A stretch of 64,000 bases of DNA from Flavipsychrobacter sp. (GCA_017849575.1 JAFIGV010000030.1:96386-160385); one strand, 5' to 3'; counted from the stretch's first letter, positions 34,873-43,542 are shown. Notes: generated by a model from the sequence alone, not told the origin. Program-made: numbers and translations.

Positions 34873-35861
34873 TTTAGCTGTACCAGATAGGCCACCAGAG
34901 CTTCCCGTTCTGAGGGTTTTAGCAAGAAATCGGGCATATAAGCACCCGGCTTTATTTGCTGCGGATGGTTGAGCCAGCGTCCGAGATTTGGGGCTGTGTT
35001 GTCCATCAATCCGGCGAGCAGCGTTTTTCTGCTGGAAAGATGGGTAAGGTCGGGGCCCGCATCGCCTTTAGCCTCAGTACCCGCAATACGGTGGCAATTT
35101 CCGCAGGTCTTTTCTTGAAAAACTGTTGCCCCGCGCTGGGCTAACTCGCCGGCAGGAGCAATCGCCGGCGCTGCATGTGCTGCCAGCCATGCCTTATACT
35201 CCGACTCAGTTTGCGCCACCACCCGTATCCTCATCCAGGCATGCTGCTGACCGCAAAACTCGCTGCAGGCTCCTTCATACACACCGGGCTTGCGAATGGT
35301 AAGCCATAGGTGGTTGGACCGGCCCGGTATCAGATCCATTTTATTGCCGAGTTCAGGCACCCACCAGTCGTGTATGACATCTGCAGAGCGCAACCGCATC
35401 AACACTTTTCTGCCCACGGGTAGATGAATTTCGTTTGCCGCCACCACGCCTGTGCCGGGATAGTCCGCCTGCCACCACCATTGATGTCCTGTGATGATTA
35501 CATCGGGATGTTGCGTGTCTGCCCCGGGCTCCAGTGCACGCATATCTCTGAGCGTGAGTACAAAGAAAAAGCTCACGAGGGCGAGTGGTATCCCTACAAT
35601 GAACAACTCGGCCTTGCGGCTGCGGAAAATTTTTGGAGGCAGTGTGTTATCGCCGGGCTTAGCACGGTATTTTACTAAGAAAATGATTGTCAACAGGGTC
35701 ACTACCAGAAGGATAGCTGCTGCGGCGACGAAAAAATAATTTGTGAGCGTGGCAATTCGCTCCGCCTGCTCGGATGCTGGCGTCAGCATGGATGACAGCA
35801 GACCGGTGCCTGAGAAAAAACCGCAGGTAGTTGGAGACAGTTGCTGTAAATGGAAAACCAC
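34869..35861 (-). CDS. ctaC: Cytochrome c oxidase subunit II with fused cytochrome c (caa3)
   Basis: This 330-aa subunit has two transmembrane segments (about 42-65 and 85-105) and a CuA domain with HDWW, CSEFCGQQHAWM (Cys, Cys, His, Met ligands). Residues about 235-330 form a cytochrome c domain with CGNCH and a distal Met in GAYMPDF. The start is a GTG at 35861; a Cys at residue 13 followed by LTPASEQAERI resembles caa3 subunits with a lipid-modified Cys, but a convincing signal peptide is missing, so the start is uncertain (ATG at 35789 is alternative). It is the first gene of the eight-gene respiratory operon. Confidence 0.92.
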   Translation of the reverse strand: MVFHLQQLSPTTCGFFSGTGLLSSMLTPASEQAERIATLTNYFFVAAAAILLVVTLLTIIFLVKYRAKPGDNTLPPKIFRSRKAELFIVGIPLALVSFFFVLTLRDMRALEPGADTQHPDVIITGHQWWWQADYPGTGVVAANEIHLPVGRKVLMRLRSADVIHDWWVPELGNKMDLIPGRSNHLWLTIRKPGVYEGACSEFCGQQHAWMRIRVVAQTESEYKAWLAAHAAPAIAPAGELAQRGATVFQEKTCGNCHRIAGTEAKGDAGPDLTHLSSRKTLLAGLMDNTAPNLGRWLNHPQQIKPGAYMPDFLLKPSEREALVAYLVQLK

Positions 35862-35995
35862 ACAGTCTCCGCCAAAAAAATGATACCGTCAATCCGGAAG
35901 TGCAGGGCGCGGGGCCACAGACTACGGTTGCCGGGCACTAATTTTTTAGTATTTGGTGACGCAGCGCGGGCACCCGGCCTCATAAAAGTCAGAAA

Positions 35996-37801
35996 TTGAT
36001 GGACAAAAACAGCAAGTACCAACCGATAGAGAATTATGGCATCATAGGCGATTTGCATACGGTGGCGCTGGTCTCCAAAACGGGAAGGCTGGACTTTATG
36101 TCGTACACCCGCTTCGACTCGCCAACCATATTCGCAGCCTTGCTCGATGCCGACAAAGCAGGCTATTTTTCCATTCAGCCCCGCCTCGACGATGTGGACC
36201 ATAAACAAATGTATCTGCCCGATACGGCTATACTGGTTACCCGCTTTCTGGCCAATGATGGCATCGCTGAGATTATGGATTACATGCCCGTAAATCAGGA
36301 AGAACACAACTGCGCCGTAATAAGACGAGTGCGGACCATAAGAGGAAATATCAGCTACGAAATGGCCTGCCGGCCGCGGTTCGACTATGCCCGGGCCACA
36401 CACACCCTCAGGGAAGAGAAAGGCGGAGTGCTTTTTGAAGCACAAGACAATGATCAGACCCGCATAAGACTACTCAGCGACATCCCGATTACTTTGGACG
36501 GCACGGATGCAGTAGCCAGCTTTAGTCTGCGTGAACGCGAAAGTGCTTTCTTTCTATTGGAATCGGCACAGAACGAAAAACAGCGGAACACGGAGCTTCA
36601 GGACTATATCGAGACTACCATGCAACAGACCATTACCTACTGGCAGAGCTGGGTGGAGAAGTCGAAATACCAGGGGCGCTGGATGGAAATGGTAAACCGG
36701 TCGGCTATTACCCTGAAACTACTAACCTCCTACAAATATGGTTCTGTAGTTGCTGCGGCTACATTTGGACTACCCGAAGCTATAGGTGGAGAACGCAACT
36801 GGGATTATCGCTACACCTGGATCCGCGATGCCAGCTTTACGATGTACATTTTTCTGAAGCTGGGATTTATGGAAGAGGCTGCTGCTTTTTTGGTGTGGAT
36901 ACAACAGCAATGCAGCGATGGCGACCTTCAACTGATGTATGCAGTCGATGGACGAACGGAACTTAATGAATTCTGTCTGGAAGGCTGGGATGGCTACAAA
37001 GGTTCGAAGCCGGTACGTGTGGGCAATGCGGCCCATCTTCAGTTTCAACTGGATGTGTACGGCGAGTTGCTCGACACGATTTATCTCTTCAACGAATTTG
37101 GAGGCAGCATCACTTACGAATTCTGGAAAGACATCAGCCGTCAGATCGAACAAGTCATCAAACGATGGAAGGAGGCCGACCACGGAATATGGGAGATACG
37201 CAAAGACAAAAGAGAGTTTCTCTATTCGCGGCTGATGTGCTGGGTGGCGATGGACCGTGCCATACGAATCGCCGAAAAGAGATCCTTTCCCTACCCTGCC
37301 GAACACTGGAAAAAAGTGCGCGACCGCATCTTTGAAAGCATTTATCAGGATTTCTGGAATGAAGAAGTGGGCGCGTTTGTGCAACACAAGGGTTCGGATG
37401 CGATAGATGCAAGTGCGCTGATGATGCCGCTGCGCAATTTCATTTCGCCGTATGAAGAAAAGTGGAAAAAAACGATGAAAGCGATAGATGCCAATCTGCG
37501 TACTGACGTGCTGATTTATCGTTACAACAACAAGCTTAACGACATTGACGGGCTGCAGGGCAACGAGGGCACGTTTAGCATGTGTTCTTTTTGGTTTGTG
37601 GAATGCCTGGCAAAAGCAGGCGAACTTGAAAGAGCCAGGATATACTTTGAAAAAATGCTTGGCTACACGAATCACCTGGGCTTGTTTGCCGAAGAGATAG
37701 GCCCCCGTGGAGAGCAATTGGGCAATTATCCTCAGGCATTTACCCACCTTGGTCTGATCAGTGCTGCCCTTGCCCTTAACAAAGCACTGGAGAAAAGATG
37801 A
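35996..37801 (+). CDS. Glycoside hydrolase family 15 protein (glucoamylase/trehalase-like)
   Basis: This 601-aa cytoplasmic GH15 enzyme has no signal peptide. An N-terminal beta domain starts IENYGIIGDLHTVALVS, and the (alpha/alpha)6 catalytic barrel follows from about 230 with GGERNWDYRYTWIRDASFTMYIF and a late acidic EEIGPRGEQLGNYPQAFTHLGL carrying the base. It hydrolyses alpha-glucosides; bacterial relatives include trehalases and glucoamylases, and a trehalose synthase gene lies in this window. It is divergent from the oxidase operon by 134 bases, and the antiporter gene follows 23 bases downstream. Confidence 0.92.
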   Translation: MMDKNSKYQPIENYGIIGDLHTVALVSKTGRLDFMSYTRFDSPTIFAALLDADKAGYFSIQPRLDDVDHKQMYLPDTAILVTRFLANDGIAEIMDYMPVNQEEHNCAVIRRVRTIRGNISYEMACRPRFDYARATHTLREEKGGVLFEAQDNDQTRIRLLSDIPITLDGTDAVASFSLRERESAFFLLESAQNEKQRNTELQDYIETTMQQTITYWQSWVEKSKYQGRWMEMVNRSAITLKLLTSYKYGSVVAAATFGLPEAIGGERNWDYRYTWIRDASFTMYIFLKLGFMEEAAAFLVWIQQQCSDGDLQLMYAVDGRTELNEFCLEGWDGYKGSKPVRVGNAAHLQFQLDVYGELLDTIYLFNEFGGSITYEFWKDISRQIEQVIKRWKEADHGIWEIRKDKREFLYSRLMCWVAMDRAIRIAEKRSFPYPAEHWKKVRDRIFESIYQDFWNEEVGAFVQHKGSDAIDASALMMPLRNFISPYEEKWKKTMKAIDANLRTDVLIYRYNNKLNDIDGLQGNEGTFSMCSFWFVECLAKAGELERARIYFEKMLGYTNHLGLFAEEIGPRGEQLGNYPQAFTHLGLISAALALNKALEKR

Positions 37802-37824
37802 TAAATTAGGTCCAAACTTTCGCC

Positions 37825-39084
37825 ATGGCGTCATACGAGCTCATTACAGTGATCATCGTGATCACGGCTTTATTTGCATACATCAACTATCGTTTCATCC
37901 GGTTGCCCTCCACTATTGGCCTCATGATCATGTCGCTGGCATCATCGCTGGCCGTCATATTCTTTGGCCATCTTTTCCCTGCGCTGGCAACGCTCATTAC
38001 AAGCTCCATTCGATCCATAGATTTTCAGGAACTGCTGCTCGATATGATGCTTAGTTTTTTGTTGTTTGCCGGCGCTATACACATTGATGCCAATAAACTT
38101 CGCGAACACCGCATTCCGGTTCTGGTGATGGCTTCCGTCGGCATACTCATTTCCACCACAGTGATCGGGGTGCTGGTATATTTCCTTTTCGGGCTGCTCG
38201 GCCACCCCATCGGCCTGATCTACTGTCTGCTGTTTGGTGCATTAATATCACCCACCGACCCTATAGCCGTGCTGGGCATCCTCAGAAAATCCCGACTTCC
38301 CCACTCGCTGGAACTCAAGATAACCGGAGAATCGCTGTTCAACGATGGTGTTGCTATAGTCGTGTTTCTCACTTTGCTGCGGGTGGCCGAGACGGGGATT
38401 GAAAACGTAACGATCAGCCATGTGCTGCTGCTTTTTGCCGAAGAAACTCTGGGTGGCTTTATGTTTGGTCTGGGGCTGGGCTATCTCGGTTTTTACCTGC
38501 TGCGCTCAATCGATCATTATCAGGTAGAAGTGCAAATCACGCTGGCCATGGTGATGGGCGGGTATATGCTTGCCGATTTTATTCACGTATCTGCACCGAT
38601 AGCCATCGTTACAGCGGGTATCATTACGGGCAATAAAGGGAAAGAGCTTGCCATGTCTAACATCACGCGCGACTATCTGGGAAAGTTTTGGGAAATTATA
38701 GATGAAATTCTCAATGCGGTACTCTTTCTGCTCATCGGCTTCGAGATGCTTGAGGTAAAAGTGAATAATACTCTGTTGGTAGCCGGAGGGGTCACCATCT
38801 TTGTGGTCTTGCTTGCCCGTTATGTATCGGTCATTCTTCCCTTGTCGTTTTTGCGCATCTTTAAAAATTTCGAGAACAATGCGGTGCCCATTCTTACCTG
38901 GGGGGCGCTGAGGGGAGGCATTTCGGTAGCTATTGCTTTGTCGTTGCCGTCAGACATGCATCGAAATGAATTTGTAACGATTACTTACATTGTTGTCGTT
39001 TTCTCCATTATTGTGCAGGGACTTACCATCGGAAAATTTGTTAAGTACTTACAACGCCGACAGGAAGCACAGGAGACAAGCTGA
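37825..39084 (+). CDS. Na+/H+ antiporter, CPA1/NhaP family
   Basis: This 419-aa protein has about 12 hydrophobic segments. The ion-binding motifs SPTDPIAVLGI and ESLFNDGVAIVVF (ND pair) and the GALRGGISVAIALSLP block are typical of CPA1 antiporters. It exchanges sodium (or potassium) for protons to hold cytoplasmic pH. It follows GH15 by 23 bases and precedes DUF389 by 11, forming a three-gene operon. Unlike eukaryotic NHE there is no long regulatory tail. Confidence 0.94.
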   Translation: MASYELITVIIVITALFAYINYRFIRLPSTIGLMIMSLASSLAVIFFGHLFPALATLITSSIRSIDFQELLLDMMLSFLLFAGAIHIDANKLREHRIPVLVMASVGILISTTVIGVLVYFLFGLLGHPIGLIYCLLFGALISPTDPIAVLGILRKSRLPHSLELKITGESLFNDGVAIVVFLTLLRVAETGIENVTISHVLLLFAEETLGGFMFGLGLGYLGFYLLRSIDHYQVEVQITLAMVMGGYMLADFIHVSAPIAIVTAGIITGNKGKELAMSNITRDYLGKFWEIIDEILNAVLFLLIGFEMLEVKVNNTLLVAGGVTIFVVLLARYVSVILPLSFLRIFKNFENNAVPILTWGALRGGISVAIALSLPSDMHRNEFVTITYIVVVFSIIVQGLTIGKFVKYLQRRQEAQETS

Positions 39085-39095
39085 AAGACGAGCCC

Positions 39096-40409
39096 ATGAA
39101 AAGAATACTGGTCATACTCCGAAACCTCCTGCGGGAACGCTTTAACCTCGACGACGATAAGGCAGATGAACGGGAGATTGTGAGCTCCATCAAAAAGAAT
39201 ATTGAATTCCGCGGACACAACCTCTGGACACTCATCTTTGCCATTTTCATTGCCTCTATCGGACTTAATGTCAATTCAACAGCAGTGGTGATCGGTGCAA
39301 TGTTGATCTCTCCGCTTATGGGCCCCATTATGGGCATCGGGCTTGGTATTGGCATTAACGATCTGGAGACGGTACGCAGCGGCGGAAAAAATCTCGGCAT
39401 TGCAGCCTTTTTCAGCATACTTACCTCAACGTTCTACTTTTGGATTACGCCCCTGCACGAGGCACAATCAGAAATCTTAGCCCGTACCACCCCATCGCTC
39501 TGGGATGTTTTTATTGCCTTTTTCGGCGGACTGGCCGGCATAGTGGCGGGCACCCGAAAAGAGAAAACCAACGTAATACCCGGAGTAGCCATCGCTACGG
39601 CACTGATGCCGCCCCTTTGTACCGCGGGCTTCGGGTTGGCTAACGGAAAGCTGTATTTCTTTCTCGGCGCGCTCTATTTGTTTTTTATCAACTGCGTGTT
39701 CATTTGCATCAGCACATTTCTGATTGTACGATTTCTCGATTTTCACAAGAAAGAATTCGAAACCGTACAAACCGAAAAACGGGTATCGCGAACCATTTGG
39801 TGGGTGGTAGTCATCACTACCTTGCCCAGTATTTATCTTGCCTACCGCATTGTGCAGCGGAGCATTTTTGAAAGCAATGCAAAAAAGTTCATCGCTGGAG
39901 AATTTCACTACCCGAGAACGCAGGTGGTCAACGAATCGTTCACCATCGACGGAAATTCGAAACGGATTGACCTTCTTCTTATCGGGGAAGAACTGACGCA
40001 GACACAGCTTGATTCCATCCGGGCACACCTTACTGCCTACGGCCTGGACAACAAAACACAAATTGTTGTGAAGCAGGGACTGAATGCACAAAAGGAAATT
40101 GACTTCTCCGCCATCCGGGCCAGCATCTTGCAAGAAGTTTTTCAAAACGACTCCATAGCCCGTGAGCATGACAACAACAGCGAAGAGATGGCCTTGCGAC
40201 GGGAACTGTTGAGTCTCTACCCCGGCCTGAACTATTACAGCATCACACCGGGTGTGGTCTATCCGGGGAGCGACACGCTGCGGCCAGACACGATGATGCT
40301 GGCGTTAATGCAATTTCGGGAACAGCCAGACCCGGAGACGCTGCGACGGCTAAGCAACTGGCTTAAAGTGAGACTGCACACAGACTCGGTAAATATGATC
40401 TTGCAATGA
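39096..40409 (+). CDS. DUF389 membrane protein
   Basis: This 437-aa protein has a DUF389 core at about 40-235 with FIASIGLNVNSTAVVIGAML, SPLMGPIMGIGLGIG and GVAIATALMPPLCTAGFGLA, five to six hydrophobic segments in total. The C-terminal 180 residues are a periplasmic or cytoplasmic soluble extension after another membrane helix (WWVVVITTLPSIYLAY), with a BON-like HLTAYGLDNKTQIVVKQG segment. Function is unknown in the family. It is the last gene of the GH15-antiporter operon and converges with the sensory-rhodopsin-transducer homologue with 3 bases between. Confidence 0.88.
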   Translation: MKRILVILRNLLRERFNLDDDKADEREIVSSIKKNIEFRGHNLWTLIFAIFIASIGLNVNSTAVVIGAMLISPLMGPIMGIGLGIGINDLETVRSGGKNLGIAAFFSILTSTFYFWITPLHEAQSEILARTTPSLWDVFIAFFGGLAGIVAGTRKEKTNVIPGVAIATALMPPLCTAGFGLANGKLYFFLGALYLFFINCVFICISTFLIVRFLDFHKKEFETVQTEKRVSRTIWWVVVITTLPSIYLAYRIVQRSIFESNAKKFIAGEFHYPRTQVVNESFTIDGNSKRIDLLLIGEELTQTQLDSIRAHLTAYGLDNKTQIVVKQGLNAQKEIDFSAIRASILQEVFQNDSIAREHDNNSEEMALRRELLSLYPGLNYYSITPGVVYPGSDTLRPDTMMLALMQFREQPDPETLRRLSNWLKVRLHTDSVNMILQ

Positions 40410-40412
40410 TTT

Positions 40413-40799
40413 TTACATTACCGGATAGGCAATAGTGGTGATCAGTGCATTTGCTGCCTGCCTGCTGTCGAGCCGTGTATGCTGCACAATCACCGGCACG
40501 TCCGATTCGATGAGGCTTGCGTAGCTTGTACCTCTTGGAATATCTTCGGGATCTTTTAGTTCGTTAAACCGCAGATGCTTTGTACGGCGCGCAGGCACTA
40601 CAAGTTTGTAGGGACCGGCGGGCTCGCGATCGGCAAAAAAAATGCTGATGGTGATTTGTGCATCCTGCCGACCGGCGTTCAGAATACATGCTGTCTCATG
40701 GCTGGTCATTTCCGGTTCGGGTCCGTTGCTATACGCAGGGATGTACCCTTCCGCAATCGCCCAGACTTTTTTTCCTATTTCCATAAAAGAAAAGGACAA
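40413..40799 (-). CDS. Sensory rhodopsin transducer (ASRT) family protein
   Basis: This 128-aa soluble protein closely resembles the Anabaena sensory rhodopsin transducer: KKVWAIAEGYIPAYSNGPEPE, SHETACILNAG, FFADREPAGPY, VPARRTKHLRFN, and QHTRLDSRQAANAL near the end. In Anabaena, ASRT is a tetrameric beta-sandwich that contacts the rhodopsin; many bacteria carry it without a rhodopsin, and none is encoded here. It lies 18 bases downstream of the ClC gene on the same strand, so they are probably cotranscribed. Its ligand or partner here is unknown. Confidence 0.92.
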   Translation of the reverse strand: MSFSFMEIGKKVWAIAEGYIPAYSNGPEPEMTSHETACILNAGRQDAQITISIFFADREPAGPYKLVVPARRTKHLRFNELKDPEDIPRGTSYASLIESDVPVIVQHTRLDSRQAANALITTIAYPVM

Positions 40800-40817
40800 A
40801 AAAATATTGCCATTGTC

Positions 40818-42200
40818 TTATGTGGCGAGCTGTTCCTCCGGTGCACCTTTATCATCCATCGCTTCCACTTCATCTACATAACCCTTCTTTAACTGCTCGT
40901 AAAGCGAATGCTTATCTACAATAAGCGCCGCCACATTGCTGACCAGGGAAGCGAGCATGAGATGAAAGATCACACTATGACGGTCGGTCATCTCCAGCAC
41001 CAGGATAGCGGAGGTAAAGGGTGTGCGGGTGACTCCGGTGAGGAAGCCCACCATGCCACTCAGGATGAGTATGTTGGCATTGGCTGCAGTACTGACATGC
41101 AGAATGTCGCAGATAAAAGCCCCGACAGCAGCGCCAGCCGCAAGCGAAGGTGCAAAAACACCACCCGCAGCACCAACATTAAATGCAAGAACGGAACCTG
41201 CAAAGCGTGCCGCCACCGTATCCCAGGAAGCGCTTTTGTTGGCGGTAAACAGTAGTCCGTTCATGAGCTCCTTTCCAGATCCCAAAACCTGTTCATTGAA
41301 AAAATAAGCGATAACAGAAATGAAAAGACCCGCCGCCAATATAAAGGCTACCGACTGCAGATGTCCCAGCGTTTTCTTCCAGCGCATGATCCTCAGGATA
41401 GCCTTACCCATCAGTGCACCTAATAGTCCGGCTACGATAGCGGCAATGATGACACCGGCGTAGGTGATGAGCGGTAGATTGCGCACGTCGGGGTAACCGA
41501 GATAGAGATAAGGCCCTAATAATCCCTGTGCTGTAAGACCAGAAATAATCACGGCGGTGAACAGTGCCGTTCGGAAAAAGCTGATATGGATTTTTGCCAG
41601 CTCTTCAATTGCAAACACAATTCCTCCAAGAGGCGTATTGAAAGCCGCCGCGAGCCCTGCTGCCGCTCCGGTAAGCACAAAACTCTTCTGACTGAGCTGG
41701 GGCCAGGATTTGGGCGTGTATTTATTGACAAATCGAAACACGGAGCCGGCAATCTGAATGGTAGGCCCTTCGCGCCCGATGGCTGCCCCGCCCAATACCA
41801 TGAACAGGCTGGAAATTATTTTCACTATCACCACCTTAATGTTGAGCAGCACATTGATCATTCGCTCATGCCGCGAGGACGATAGGTCTATAGCCGCCAT
41901 CACCTGTGGTATGCCGCTGCCCCGTGCCATGGGAGCCAGCTTAACAATATACCAGGCCAGCAGCATACAAATCGGCGTCATCACAAAGATGCTGGCGCGG
42001 TTGTATTCCATGGCAGAAAGCAAAAGACCTTCGGAAAAACTAAACAGACGAGTGTAACCTACGGCGATAAGGCCGGTAAGCAATGAGGCTATCCAAAATG
42101 GAATAGCCTGTAAGAAATTGATCTTTAACTCTTCGTTGGTGATAATGTCGAAAACGAACTTGCCTCGCTTCCGTACCAGATTCAACCATTTACTCTTCAT
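40818..42200 (-). CDS. ClC-family chloride channel/antiporter
   Basis: This 460-aa ClC protein carries the selectivity motifs GSGIPQV, GREGPTIQ (gating Glu) and GGVFAPSLAAGA with many hydrophobic segments. ClC proteins exchange chloride for protons or conduct anions (chloride or fluoride). No CBS domains follow. The gene has a probable own promoter: TAACTTTG on the minus strand at 42239-42232. The ASRT gene follows in the same operon. Confidence 0.94.
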   Translation of the reverse strand: MKSKWLNLVRKRGKFVFDIITNEELKINFLQAIPFWIASLLTGLIAVGYTRLFSFSEGLLLSAMEYNRASIFVMTPICMLLAWYIVKLAPMARGSGIPQVMAAIDLSSSRHERMINVLLNIKVVIVKIISSLFMVLGGAAIGREGPTIQIAGSVFRFVNKYTPKSWPQLSQKSFVLTGAAAGLAAAFNTPLGGIVFAIEELAKIHISFFRTALFTAVIISGLTAQGLLGPYLYLGYPDVRNLPLITYAGVIIAAIVAGLLGALMGKAILRIMRWKKTLGHLQSVAFILAAGLFISVIAYFFNEQVLGSGKELMNGLLFTANKSASWDTVAARFAGSVLAFNVGAAGGVFAPSLAAGAAVGAFICDILHVSTAANANILILSGMVGFLTGVTRTPFTSAILVLEMTDRHSVIFHLMLASLVSNVAALIVDKHSLYEQLKKGYVDEVEAMDDKGAPEEQLAT

Positions 42201-42231
42201 GAAGGAACGTTATCTTGGTGTAGCGGCGCGG

Positions 42232-42239
42232 CAAAGTTA
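42232..42239 (-). promoter_or_regulatory. Putative -7 element of the ClC/ASRT operon
   Basis: TAACTTTG on the minus strand fits TAnnTTTG exactly. It would start transcription near 42228, 28 bases before the ClC ATG. No GTGA-N6-TCAC palindrome lies upstream of it, so this promoter is distinct from the one at 42425-42468. Confidence 0.5.
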
Positions 42240-42327
42240 TCTAACCTGAAGCTTGATGCCGAAGAAAATTGCAGCGATGCGGGCGGGCACGGCATTTCTA
42301 ATCTTTAACTAATCAGCATTCAGCGAT

Positions 42328-42421
42328 AAAACGAAAACCGGCCTGCAAGAGACCGGTTAGCATTTGCCATCGTTCCATTCTAAATAAATCGCTTTTAACC
42401 CAGTCTGTTTATCTTTTAACA
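42328..42421 (-). ncRNA. Candidate Crp/Fnr-regulated small RNA
   Basis: A promoter-like unit on the minus strand (palindrome at 42468-42455, -7 element TATCTTTG at 42432-42425) predicts a transcript starting near 42421. A hairpin AACCGG/CCGGTT at 42358-42336 followed by TTTTCGTTTT would end it, giving about 90 nt. There is no credible ORF: the best is a 21-codon frame that runs through the hairpin. The next gene (ClC) has its own -7 element further on. The hairpin may also end the DUF2490 transcript. Existence is inference from promoter, operator spacing and terminator. Confidence 0.5.
42331..42358 (-). terminator. Terminator hairpin for the small-RNA/DUF2490 transcripts
   Basis: On the minus strand a 6-base stem AACCGG/CCGGTT with an 11-base loop is followed by TTTTCGTTTT. 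It is placed about 85 bases after the DUF2490 stop and at the expected 3' end of the candidate small RNA. Confidence 0.6.
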
Positions 42422-42424
42422 GCG

Positions 42425-42468
42425 CAAAGATAAAGCCCCTCTTTAGCGTGCGCTGTGACCTTTATCAC
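42425..42468 (-). promoter_or_regulatory. Crp/Fnr-type operator plus -7 element (small-RNA promoter)
   Basis: The perfect palindrome GTGATAAAGGTCAC (42468-42455) lies with its centre 33 bases upstream of the centre of a consensus -7 element TATCTTTG (42432-42425). The same 33-base distance is found at three other promoters in the window. The palindrome overlaps the last codons of DUF2490. The geometry places the site near -41, the class II activator position. Confidence 0.6.
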
Positions 42469-43156
42469 GCGCATCCTTTCTTCGTGATTCAAATTTGTAG
42501 GTGAAATAAACCAGCAGATTATCTTCACTTCCGACCGACTTGTCAATATGCATGTAGCCCGCCTCAAGCTCAAGCCCGCCGAAGAGGGAAGTGCCCGCCA
42601 TAAGCGTGGTCCGGCTTTGTTCGTACCCAAAGCAAACCTGACTAACGGCGCTGTGCAACATGATCTCTTCATAGGGCTTTAGCGAAAATCGCTTGCTGAT
42701 GTTGAGTTTCATACCCAGTTGGTAGCGCAACCGGATCTCATTGCCTTTGTTGCTAAAAACCCGATAAGCAGCAGCCGGTCGCTGGTACAAAAAATGATGT
42801 TTGAAAACCGGCAACTGATGGTATAAGGCCATGGTAAAACGATACTCGGTGCTTTGCGCCAACGAACCATCGGCCTTTAGTGCATAGTGATGGAAAGCGG
42901 CAAAAGGAGAAAAGATGGCCTGTGCGTTTTTGCTCAGCTTGTAGTTAAAAAAACTCCGGAAGGAATACATGAGGGGATAAGCCAGCAACTGACCATCACT
43001 ATTGTCCTGCCGCCGCAGTTGGAACTCGCCGTCTGCCGACCATTTCTTACTCAGACTGCTTTTGAGCGTAAGCCGGAACCAGGCATTGGTGTGATGCTGA
43101 CCATAGGCTGCCCGTGCAGGAAAAATGATGATAAAAGCAATCAAAAATCTCTTCAT
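42443..43156 (-). CDS. DUF2490 outer-membrane beta-barrel protein
   Basis: This 237-aa secreted protein has a signal peptide (KRFLIAFIIIFPARAAYG) and repeated amphipathic beta-strands: WFRLTLKSSLSKKWSADGEFQLRR, YRFTMALYHQ, LVYFTYKFE. This is the pattern of DUF2490, a Bacteroidetes outer-membrane barrel of unknown function. I start it at the ATG at 43156; the longer frame lacks a signal peptide at its start. A palindrome with a 4-base spacer (GTGACGGATCAC, 43187-43198) lies just upstream. Confidence 0.8.
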   Translation of the reverse strand: MKRFLIAFIIIFPARAAYGQHHTNAWFRLTLKSSLSKKWSADGEFQLRRQDNSDGQLLAYPLMYSFRSFFNYKLSKNAQAIFSPFAAFHHYALKADGSLAQSTEYRFTMALYHQLPVFKHHFLYQRPAAAYRVFSNKGNEIRLRYQLGMKLNISKRFSLKPYEEIMLHSAVSQVCFGYEQSRTTLMAGTSLFGGLELEAGYMHIDKSVGSEDNLLVYFTYKFESRRKDARDKGHSAR

Positions 43157-43237
43157 CGGTATAGATGATGCTGCCCCAGCCCTTTTGTGACGGATCACCA
43201 CAAAGAGCTGAGGCAGCTATTTTAAAAATCCTCCGGC

Positions 43238-43513
43238 CTAAGCGATAGCCTGTTCGAAGCTATCCCAACCTCCGCCATTCACTACCTCCAGACCCGCCTG
43301 TGTGAGCAGGCCTGTTGCGGCACCACTGCGCGCGCCGGATCTGCACACCGCAATGATCTTCTTGTTCCTTTCTTTCAATTCGGCAATGTGATCAGGCAAA
43401 ATATCCAACGGAATATTTACAGAACCTGCCACGTGGCCGGCATTATATTCCTCCGTTGTGCGTACATCCAATACCATGGCGCCTTCCTGCACCATTTGTT
43501 TCCAGTTATTCAT
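43238..43513 (-). CDS. Single-domain rhodanese
   Basis: This 91-aa sulfurtransferase domain has the active-site loop CRSGARSG, whose Cys accepts sulfane sulfur. The conserved start VLDVRTTEEYNAGHVAGSVNIPLD is complete. It follows the MBL-rhodanese gene by 29 bases on the same strand and probably shares its operator. In cst-type sulfide operons such small rhodaneses relay persulfide sulfur. No signal peptide is present. Confidence 0.93.
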   Translation of the reverse strand: MNNWKQMVQEGAMVLDVRTTEEYNAGHVAGSVNIPLDILPDHIAELKERNKKIIAVCRSGARSGAATGLLTQAGLEVVNGGGWDSFEQAIA

Positions 43514-43542
43514 TGTTTACTTGTTTACAATTTTTCAAAGCC

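Noticed and set aside
42311..42376. Tiny ORF (MERWQMLTG...) in the candidate small RNA
   Set aside because: It runs through the terminator hairpin and has no ribosome-binding site.
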